A stretch of DNA of 64,000 nucleotides, from assembly GCA_037576215.1 (NCBI GenBank), contig JBANDB010000006.1, positions 3,968,001 to 4,032,000 on the forward strand, read 5' to 3'. Position 1 is the first letter of the stretch. Every line of letters starts with the position of its first letter. Source of the DNA: Armillaria gallica. Its lineage: Eukaryota > Basidiomycota > Agaricomycetes > Agaricales > Physalacriaceae. Under the pieces are notes generated by a model. The model saw only the letters and a program-made list of their open reading frames with translations, was not told the origin of the DNA and made no database searches. Of the stretch, positions 56,050-64,000 are shown piece by piece. The translations under genes and the position numbers were made by a program.

Positions 56050-57010
56050 GAAAAAGAGGGTGTTGTGAGTCTCTTGTATACGGTTCCCCGGGAAGTTCAT
56101 CGTCTCGGGATCCTTTAAAGTAACGTCGTCTGTTGCACTACCGGGTCCGTGGTAATACAGCGTAAGGTCTGTCAAAGACGGCGCATCTCCCTGGCTGTTC
56201 GAAGATTAGACCGCCTCCGCTTCATCTTTCCCGACGATCCTCCATCGTTCCATGGAATCATTGAAGGATGCGCCTAGTACGGTCGTCTGCCATATGCGAG
56301 GGTGCACTCCGTGGTAGGATACCCTAATCCTGGCGGGGACGGAGTAAGGTCTATCGAATACGGCGCGCCTCCCTGACGAGAAAGATTTTAACTCTTCCGT
56401 TGGGGTCGTTGTTCGGCGACGAATCAAGCGAAGTAGCGCTGGGTTTTCCGACAGTCCAAGATCGTCTGGTGGTAGAATACGCATCCTCCGCTGGTATATT
56501 TCTGCTCACTCCTCATTTAGTCCATTGAAAGATTTTTAAGCGAACAGCACTTGCCTCCTTCTTTTCCGTGAGGCGTGTTGGTAGATAGAATGTAGAGCAT
56601 GGATCTCCCCTCCCTCCCTCCTTTCCTCGCTTATCAGAAATTGGTAGTACTGAATGGAGTTTATCACCCCGAATCGAGGGCACAGAAGATTAGGCAAAGG
56701 AAGGAGAGGTGGGTGGAACAGGAGAGTAAGGGTTAACTTTAGTCAAAGAATGGAGAAAGTATAACTCACCTGAATAAAATCCCGTGCCATTCTTAACCCA
56801 CATCTCGGTGAGCTGGCGCCCTTGCACCCTGCTCGTTGTCATAGGCAGCTTGTTTGCAGGAAAGCGATACGTCGTCTCCGCGCGACAAAAATATTGAGGT
56901 TGCATGTTGAAGCTACTGGCATTAATAAGGATGAGAATGGACGTGCGTGAAGGAGCGGAGAATCTACTTGGAATCATATTGGCCAAAGAGAAACGTAAGT
57001 ACGGAAATAC
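56050..57010 (-). pseudogene. X repeat family, copy X2b
   Basis: This is the best-kept X copy. The minus exon 56986-56770 reads MANMIPSRFSAPSRTSILIL, then FCRAETTYRFPANKLPMTTS and QLTEMWVKNGTGF. A GTGAGT donor follows at about 56768. A further minus frame (56206-56484) contains FSSGRRAVFDRPYSVPARIR, also found in X1c. I cannot name the protein. Confidence 0.4.
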
Positions 57011-57309
57011 GACTTACTTTCTCCACTTTGTTCCTCACAACGAGGAGTGTACTTGCAGGGAATCCATGTTAAACTGCTGGCTTGGGCGATACTCATGGGC
57101 GTCAATGACTGAATATGAAATTCGGAAATATTCGTGACGCCTACCCGCTGGACCATGAAGTTCCCGATCCTGACTATGGTCATCGGCAAGCCGTTACAGT
57201 GGGAAATCGTCGAAGGACAACTGGCAATACCTCTTCAAGAGCCATAGTGGCGCTGCTTTCGATCCTACGAGTGGCCATCGACGCTCCATGAGAAATATTC
57301 TCTTTGTAC

Positions 57310-58318
57310 TGGCACGCCTCCAAGCGGATATCTAAAACAGTCTTCCGGACTCCCAGTCGCTAATCCCACACCATTCTGATCGATCCCAGCGTCGCCCATC
57401 CAACAAGAAGGCTCGTCTGCAGCTCTGACAGCATGCACGTATGTTGTGATTATCGGGTCTGGAATAATGGGCACGGCGTTTTCACGTACACTGATTGAGG
57501 CGGACAGGTTGGAGGTTGTGATATTGGAAGCGAGGGATGCATGCTCTGGACGCGGAACGGGGGACAGCCATATCATGACTACTTTAACTTGAAGACAAAA
57601 CACGGAGCACGGACGGCGAAGCAGATCGTCGAGTTTAGGTTCTTGCATTTGGACGAGCTGATTGATGTTGCAGAAGAGGAAGGCTTGACGGAAGAGGACC
57701 AGTGTGGGACGCTACTTGGAGGAACTGCCGAGGGAGAAGGGTGGCTGGGGTACAGTGGATGGGCCAGTGGGGATGCAGCTCGCAGGCGAGGTGTGCGGGG
57801 TCATCTCGATGACGGGCGGCGCGGTGCATTTATATCAGCTCGTCATGGGGATACTGTCAAGGTTGCTCAAGACGTACGGCTGTACGCGCATACAGTGACA
57901 CCTTGTCTCTCCATCCACGCACGCACCCCGCAGCGATATCCATGCCAAACACGTCATCCATGCTACCAAAGGTTGGACGTCCCACCTTCTTGCGCAATTC
58001 GTTCCCGTGCGAGGCCATATGACGGCACAGTGCCCATACACACGGTCACCCAGGCGCCGTCCGAGGATCGATAGGAGCCATAGGACTACCTCATCTAGCA
58101 ACCGCTTGACCCTTCGCGTGTTTACACGATGTTTGGTGGTGATATCGAGATGGGCGCCATGTCCTTCTTTGACGTTGTCGAATGTGCTGACGACAACTAA
58201 GTTGAGTTTCGAATCTCGGCTTACCTTGATGGGGTACTTTGCATGGGAATATGTTCCCAATCCAATTACTCCCGATGTCAACAAAGTAAAATTCGTGATC
58301 CAAGGAGTACATATGTAA
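57310..58318 (+). pseudogene. FAD-dependent oxidoreductase (copy E), frameshifted
   Basis: The N-terminus has an intact dinucleotide-binding loop: YVVIIGSGIMGTAFSRTLIE, then LEVVILEARDACSG. A one-base change near 57550 then shifts the frame into DSHIMTTLT. The remainder is recoverable in other frames: FLHLDELIDVAEEEGLTEED, GTAEGEGWLGYSGWASGDAA, and MFGGDIEMGAMSFFDVV. A piece around the KVDCFDVFFDKV region is deleted (about 60 bp near 57705). It ends at the same LGG-like position before the HET upstream region. Confidence 0.62.
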
Positions 58319-58581
58319 GCGAAACAGTGACACACTGATTCAAGTGTTGCAACTACAATCGCTGAGGTTCTCCCTGTATACATCTAATTGTAACAGGATG
58401 AGTACATATCGTATGTGCCATCACTTTCCTTCCGCTTCAGGTCTTCGTTCTGACTGGAATGGTTAGCGCTCCACTGGCGACATTATTGGATTCGAGTGGG
58501 TGGCTATACAAATCCTTCGCGCAGAGACAACAAGGTATGTAGCTGTAAAATCCAATAGAAATGTACTGAATAACAGTATCA

Positions 58582-60342
58582 TTGAGAAAGACAGACTATT
58601 CAAACCTCTCCGACGTCACCATCATCGCTCCCATTGAAGACGGCTTGTCGATCGAAGATATCAAAGTCCCACATCAACGAGGCTATACGGGTTCAAAGCC
58701 TGTCATACCATCGTCTCTCGCTGACACCCCCAGCGCCAGCCTGGGCGTTGATGGACTGTTGAAGATGTTGAACAGCACTCTTGGCACCGAATATGACCTC
58801 ACCCCTTCTCTGTCATCCCTTCTCAAGTCGTACATCTCGAAGGAATATGACTTTGGCACCGTATATGGCTATCTCCGCCCCATGTGGTTTGACTGCGACT
58901 TGAACTTTATCCAAGATTCACTGCGCACCTCTGAAGAGACGGACCTCAGAATACGGCAAGAAGCGCTGGTTGATGGCCAGATCACCGAGGAGGGACTGTA
59001 CATGGCCCCTAGGCGTGTCTGGGATCTCTTCAGTAATAGGGTGGTGCCGTGGTGGGTGGCCCAGCATACACCATGGGGAATATCACATGCCTGGCTGGAT
59101 AAAAGCCATCGTGAAAGTGTGCTCACTCCCATCAATGGACATCAATGGCCCGTGCCCATCCCAGAAGATGCCAATCTCAATCTCGTTCGTATCGAAATGC
59201 TGAATCTCGGAGCTGAGTATGCATGGCTGGATGTCCTCTGTTTGAGGCAGGAAGGGGGTAGAGATGAGCATCTGCGTGGGGGGGAGTGGATGTTGGATGT
59301 GCCCAATATCGGAAATGCATATCTTTTGGAAAAGGTGGTTTGCTACTTCAACGGACTTGGACGGCCTTTGGAGTGTGGTTTCGACTTCGAAAGTGATCGC
59401 AGTTGGTTCAAACGCACATGGACGTTGCAGGAGACGAGTGACAATTGGACGATAGGCGGGGATACCGGTGACGAGATGTTGAATGATGAAGTACGGAAAA
59501 GATTCAAGTCACAACTGGTATCCGTGAAAGGGGCCCGCTGGCCCACGCTCAAAGTGACCGGCTGGCTATCGCTGTTGCAGAATCGCGCGTCCGAGAAGGA
59601 CGTGGATAAAGTTGCAGCACTGACATACTTTTTGGCAAACGACGGCATACCAGCACACAATGAAACACGACCCTCCATATCTAACACTTACGATTACACA
59701 ACGATCAACCTCGCTTCACATGATAATTCCATAGGAACAGGTGATCGAACCTTGACCACAGCACCGGCATACTCTGAGCGGGAGTCTGCTGAAGATGCTT
59801 GGACAGCACTGGTGAAGGTGATGTCGCGGTATCTTCGTTCAGATATGCTCTTTTCCTATCATGAACCTGGGCCTGAAAAGAACACATGGAGACCATCATG
59901 GCAGCAGGCTATGAACTGGGATAGGCGAAGTACCTTAACGCTTTACTTCTTCCTTCCTTTCGGGCCTCTTGATCACAATATGCGGACACGTACTTACTCA
60001 TACGATGGTTGGTGCATTCCATCAGCACAGGTGCAAGGGCTGGCCATGCCAGGGGCGGCGCCCCGCAAAGGACGATTGACTGTCCAAACCCGGTCCTGGT
60101 ACAGAAGGAAGCATCAATACAAAATTTCCGCTGACCATCAATACCCAATACCGGATGGCGAATATTCATTGCTATGTGGCCGATATTTCAGATTAAAAGG
60201 GACTGCATGCGTTGTCGGGAAAATGCTGCCCGATCAAACGTTCCTAAAGACATCGGTGTGCAAAATCATTGACTGGCGATGGAAGCTAGTGAGGCCTTGG
60301 GAGAGTGTGGGTGCTAAAAAGTTGCGTACTATTCTTGGTTGA
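58582..60342 (+). CDS. HET-domain protein, intact frame (copy E)
   Basis: The frame is open from a TTG at 58582 to the TGA at 60340-60342 (586 codons). The HET core is at residues 166-284: GISHAW, YAWLDVLCLRQ and SWFKRTWTLQE. The TTG is not a likely start. The upstream exon used to explain B and C has GTGGCT instead of ATGGCT, and a GTATGT donor (58535-58540) and AACAG acceptor (58576) are present, so at least one upstream exon must supply the start. It differs from C and D in the patches SVKGARWPTLKVTG, LTLYFFLPFGPL and CGRYFRLKG, and at the C-terminus (VRPWESVGAKKLRTILG). As with C and D, the frame is clean while the neighbours are broken. Confidence 0.84.
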   Translation: MRKTDYSNLSDVTIIAPIEDGLSIEDIKVPHQRGYTGSKPVIPSSLADTPSASLGVDGLLKMLNSTLGTEYDLTPSLSSLLKSYISKEYDFGTVYGYLRPMWFDCDLNFIQDSLRTSEETDLRIRQEALVDGQITEEGLYMAPRRVWDLFSNRVVPWWVAQHTPWGISHAWLDKSHRESVLTPINGHQWPVPIPEDANLNLVRIEMLNLGAEYAWLDVLCLRQEGGRDEHLRGGEWMLDVPNIGNAYLLEKVVCYFNGLGRPLECGFDFESDRSWFKRTWTLQETSDNWTIGGDTGDEMLNDEVRKRFKSQLVSVKGARWPTLKVTGWLSLLQNRASEKDVDKVAALTYFLANDGIPAHNETRPSISNTYDYTTINLASHDNSIGTGDRTLTTAPAYSERESAEDAWTALVKVMSRYLRSDMLFSYHEPGPEKNTWRPSWQQAMNWDRRSTLTLYFFLPFGPLDHNMRTRTYSYDGWCIPSAQVQGLAMPGAAPRKGRLTVQTRSWYRRKHQYKISADHQYPIPDGEYSLLCGRYFRLKGTACVVGKMLPDQTFLKTSVCKIIDWRWKLVRPWESVGAKKLRTILG

Positions 60343-60569
60343 AAATACTTAAACCAAAGTCAATTATAGTTTCTGTATGCTCTTCAGGAAAGTGTCACTC
60401 CTCACACCATAAAATGTACTGTGTATTGAATGCTGCTACCTCTAGAACTAAATTCATGTTCATTCCCTTCATGCCGCTTTGATATAAGACAAATTACTCT
60501 TACAGACCCCTCGCAGCCAGCACCAGCTTCTTAAGTTGTATCTCCAGGGAAAGCAAGGGATTGTAAGTG

Positions 60570-61280
60570 AATTTGGAGTTTACAAAAGTCGCAGAGAGGC
60601 TCAAAAACGGCATCGAGGGTGGGCTCACATTCAAGCTCCAACCTGAGCCTCGACTCACCGGTCATTCCACATAAGTACTCGCAAGTGGCCATCTCCCCTG
60701 TCATCGTCTCCGTCTTCTCTACTCACCACTTCCAAACCTCGACGGCTAATGTCGAGTACATACAGCCGCATAGCATCGAACATACCACAGCAATATTCTC
60801 TTCGACATTAATTATATTATCGAGATAAGGTGAGTTTCCTCCCACTGTTTACAGAGGTAGAATTTGGTGGAATCAACAAATACCAAGCTTCGAGGCAGCG
60901 TTTCAAGCCAACACGTCAGTGAAGCCAAGAGGATTATGATACTGTGTATCACCAGATACGTCTATTACCTAGAGATCAACAGCGAAGCGACAGGATCTTA
61001 CCAGCACGTCGAGAAGAACGAGGAAGAAGCTGGCATTCTTCGACGGAACTCGACAGAACGTCTCGTTCATCGTCTCTAGCAGAGAACCATTCCGACTGGG
61101 CAAGAACGGTAAAACTCATCTCCGGTACTTCTCTGTAACTGCCATAGCATATACCACGTTGTCCACCAGTATAATCTGTGGCTGGATGCATCCTGTGAAA
61201 ATGAGGTTAGAAGTAAGAAGAAAACAGTGGTAACAGTGATTTATACCATCTCGGAGTTCGAACCATTGCTTCCTCTTCAG
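60570..61280. other. segment W, copy 4
   Basis: The plus frame 60864-61079 reads RYVYYLEINSEATGSYQHVE followed by KNEEEAGILRRNSTER, the same piece as in copies 1-3, here open for 71 codons from an ATG. It may be the remains of a small gene. I do not recognise it. Confidence 0.33.
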
Positions 61281-61329
61281 CGATGTGCCAACACAGCATC
61301 ATGAGACGGCCGTCTAGTCTCACCGACCC

Positions 61330-62321
61330 TTACCTTCTACTGAACGGCTCTTACTCTCCGTGTACCCTCTTGGCGCCTTCCCTTACCACATCCAACGAAC
61401 TCTGCCGTCCAAAGTGTCATCAGCAAAAACGGCAACCTCGACTGCTCGTCTCCAGTGTACATTCATCGGGACCACACATACGGCACGTCGCTCTCCAGCA
61501 GAATACGCTTATTGGACATTTGTTCAGGTCGCTCGGCAGTATTGAGGTTCAATGTGTAACAAACGACGCCGATGTGGAGATTTGGGAAGCACTCAAGGAG
61601 GCGGAGGCCGAATGGCGAAGCAGTGAATGCAGGGATGAAGATAAGTGTTGACTTGGAGAGTAGATGGCCGAGGTAGACATAGTTGGTCCTTGGGCAAGAT
61701 TTCCTTCATGATTCCCTCTGTCTCTCCCGCGTATGCACCGTTATTGGGATACCACGATCCACGGCTAGTGTTGGGCGAATACTCGATGTTGCACATCGGG
61801 TATGTAGTGGTAATGCAAGTCAATCTCACCAAGTTCAATAAAAGATGGATGCAACAGCACAGTGAGAATCTCAGATTCGACGGCAGGGGTATATGATTTT
61901 GCTTCGTGTCTGGATGGGAATTATCGAGAGGCGACAGCTTCAAAGTCGCAGAATACATGGGTGAACGCCTGCCGGTGAGTTAGTAAGAAAATCACAGCAA
62001 AAGGAAGGAACGTAATACTAACGATAACGAATCGATACCCTCCCATCTCCCATCTCCGAACTCCCTCCATGTTCCTAGCATGAACACTTCCGGCTCGCAC
62101 CACACGTCCACTACCGTCTCTACTCCCTCATATACGCCCTTGACAGATCAAAAGCCGTCTAATGCTCCTCTTCAGGGTACTTTGCGCGATACAAAACGTA
62201 GAGAGAAGATGCGTATGGGTGCCGACTTTCGTGGAGGACTGGGAGATCGACGTGTGCTGGGGAAACCGGAGGTCGTCAGGTCGTGAGGGCGAGAGCGTTT
62301 TTTCTTGATGTTCTTTCCCAT
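61330..62321 (-). pseudogene. TatD-like hydrolase, decayed copy 4
   Basis: The start is ATG at 62319-62321 (minus): MGKNIKKKRSRPHDLTTSGF. After a frame change, STKVGTHTHLLSTF keeps the HTH metal-binding motif. Later come ILTALSHPSF-like sequence, then LVRLTCITTTYPMCNIEY near the GEIGLDY position, GIMKEILPKDQL and FPNLHIGVVCYTLNLNTAE. TatD order is preserved but the frame changes at least five times. Confidence 0.6.
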
Positions 62322-62465
62322 GGTGATGGAGGTAATTGTAAAGAATCGTAGACGGGAAGTCGCGGCATGGAAGTATGGGGAAAAAAGGCGTGCGCTGTCC
62401 ACTTTTGTACGAGTCCGTCCCCCCTCGCTTCAGTACCACTGTCGGAAACCCGACCCCCCGCGGAA

Positions 62466-62994
62466 ATGCTGGGACAATACCTCAGAAGTTGCATAGACAA
62501 CATCTCAGAGTTGGAGGTGAACATGGAGGGAAGCATGCAGGCGGTGGAGTTGCTGATGGCGACTCTGTAGATAACGTTGTTTAGTACTGAAGAGCCGGTC
62601 AGGGCGCTGGTGGAGCCGTCGAGAGGCACACTTTCTTCCGAGTACGTGTTATCGAAGTCATTCAATGTCCGACGTCGGATGTGAACCAATTAAAGTGGAT
62701 ATTGGTAACGCCAGTATCGGAACTGTTTATCTAAGGTAATACATCGGTGGGTCCGGGCACTGGGAAGGGATACAACGTGGAGGATTCTGCATAGCAGTGA
62801 CAGCCGAGCATCACAGCGTCGCCAACATGTTCTTGGACACGGAGTCCTGGCCCGAGATGGATCAGAAAGTGGAACGCACGCGAATAAGCGGGGAGGCGTC
62901 GACGATCCAGCAGATGTGGCGAATCGACGGTGAACAGAAAGGCCATCTTCGGTTTGATATAAGTATGACGATGATGAAGGTCTATAATGAATGA
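62466..62994 (+). pseudogene. unrecognised gene Q, copy 4
   Basis: ATG 62466 gives MLGQYLRSCIDNISELEVNM, then GSMQAVELLMATL and a stop. EPIKVDIGNASIGTVYLR follows at about 62685-62735. The frame 62797-62994 reads MTAEHHSVANMFLDTESWPE, MDQKVERTRISGEASTIQQM and ends MKVYNE. All pieces match copies 1-3 in order. Family unknown. Confidence 0.4.
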
Positions 62995-63399
62995 GTGTGA
63001 GATGTAGAAAGCAATACGAGGCTAACGCACTAGATCAAAACGATGCTCCGACACCAATAGTCACCAGTTCTCCCGCCTGCACTATCATTTGCCCATACCT
63101 TGCCGGACTGCCACTGACGTGGCTGAGAGGTGGAGTCACTGTAGCTATGACCGGCGTGCGCTTTATGAATCAAGTCAGCCAGTCCCTTCGTTGTCATTCA
63201 AATCTCCGATCCTTGCAATCGCATTGGAGGTTCAAATATTCAAGATGTATATGCAACGTCACTGCTGTATACGTTTCTGCGATGGCTGCCCAGTATGCAA
63301 GGGCACGAACTAGTGCAGGAAACAGCGAAGAATCGAATGGCGTGCCAAAATCTTGAATCCGGCATCAAAGGAGCAAAGTCGTGATGGTCAGAGAAATAG

Positions 63400-63790
63400 A
63401 TAGTTCGGCAGGTAAATGGCAGGGAGCCAATCAACGTCTTTCTCCAGCACCATGTACGCCAACACCTGTCCGCTCATCCACGCATGGACCATTGCCTCGC
63501 CTGAATAGCCCACCGCGATCCACTCTCTTCTCTCTGACCTGCTCGACACCTTTGAGCATCCGCGGAGATGGCCATGCCTTCTTCACGCGCTCTCTCGTCG
63601 ATTGTCAGATGCGCCTGGGTATAGGACGAGCGACCGTGTACCGAGCCATCCATCGTCCAAGCCTGTTCCAGCGCGCTGTGCGGCCATATGGCCACGCTAG
63701 AACGATCTTTTCCCGCATCGGCGCGAGGAGGTGGGAGGTCCAGCGCGGATGTCACCGCGGGGCGTGTGTATGATGTTGTCGTGATGGAAA
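63400..63790 (-). pseudogene. FAD-dependent oxidoreductase, minus-strand C-terminal part m6
   Basis: From right to left the minus strand reads PPTSSRRCGKRSF, AAQRAGTGLDDG, RSFVLYPGA-like sequence, then VGYSGEAMVHAWMSGQVLAY and MVLEKDVDWLPA near 63400-63500. GY-SGEGM-HA-W is the FAD-contacting C-terminal loop of DAO-like oxidoreductases. The middle of the protein is missing, with a junction near 63590. Confidence 0.55.
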
Positions 63791-64000
63791 GACAGGGATA
63801 TGCGCGATCTTGAGGATCCTTGAGGGGGTACTTGTTAGACCTGTAACCGATCGTCTTGAATGGGAGGCAAGCTCACGATCGCGGTAATGTCAACAGCTGG
63901 TCTTGCCACGAGTAACCTCGCGTACCTGGTGTCAGGCTTAGTGGAATCGGCATAACAATGAATTATACATACCGGCTCAGCGTTGTACAGTATAGCATTG
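63791..64000. other. end of window, nothing recognised
   Basis: No gene, repeat or RNA was recognised. It does not match the region right of the other FAD minus copies, so a block edge may lie near 63790. Confidence 0.3.

Noticed and set aside
1..64000. tRNA, rRNA, telomere repeats, bacterial promoters or ribosome binding sites
   Set aside because: None could be recognised by eye; the gene structure is fungal.

Overview
The window is nuclear DNA of a filamentous fungus, most likely an Agaricomycete (Basidiomycota). The reasons are HET-domain proteins, Mcm10-, TatD-, UNC93- and F-box/LRR-like gene remains of the basidiomycete type, short (about 40-60 bp) introns with GTATGT/GTAAGT donors and CAG/TAG acceptors, and a LINE with a C-terminal zinc knuckle. 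No bacterial operon, ribosome binding site, rRNA, tRNA or CRISPR was seen.

The window is a stack of segmental duplications. A repeating core runs in this order: truncated FAD-dependent oxidoreductase (+), HET-domain gene (+), an unrecognised + segment (W), TatD-like hydrolase (-), an unrecognised + gene (Q) divergent from TatD, and a second FAD oxidoreductase (-). Two kinds of spacer follow the core. Type alpha (about 6.9-24.2 kb and 24.3-44.9 kb) adds a UNC93-like transporter, an unrecognised gene V, a second and more diverged HET gene, an F-box/LRR-like gene and a minus-strand gene R. Type beta (about 0-6.8 kb and 45-57.2 kb) adds a minus-strand repeat family X and an Mcm10-like gene. The window starts in the 3' end of one HET gene and ends in the FAD oxidoreductase of another core.

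Almost every passenger gene is broken by frameshifts, stops, deletions or loss of the start codon. The HET genes are the exception: three of the four complete first-type copies (25.5-27.2, 46.5-48.4 and 58.6-60.3 kb) keep open frames of about 570-600 codons. They differ mainly in a few short patches outside the HET core. The fourth copy (8.3-10.1 kb) has two frameshifts, and both second-type HET copies (17.8-19.1 and 34.8-36.0 kb) share an inverted-duplication lesion in the HET core. The pattern suggests a HET (allorecognition or defence-type) locus growing by segmental duplication, with passengers decaying around it.

Mobile DNA has entered individual copies. A 5'-truncated LINE (38.3-42.1 kb) lies beside 1.9 kb of foreign sequence in alpha-2 only. 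A 1,128-bp terminal-inverted-repeat element with a 6-bp target duplication lies in the second beta block only (54,922-56,049). About 0.8 kb of private sequence lies at 30.4-31.25 kb and about 1.2 kb at 16.1-17.3 kb.

All identifications come from reading translations and comparing copies inside the window; no database search was possible. Coordinates of pseudogenes and block edges are approximate.
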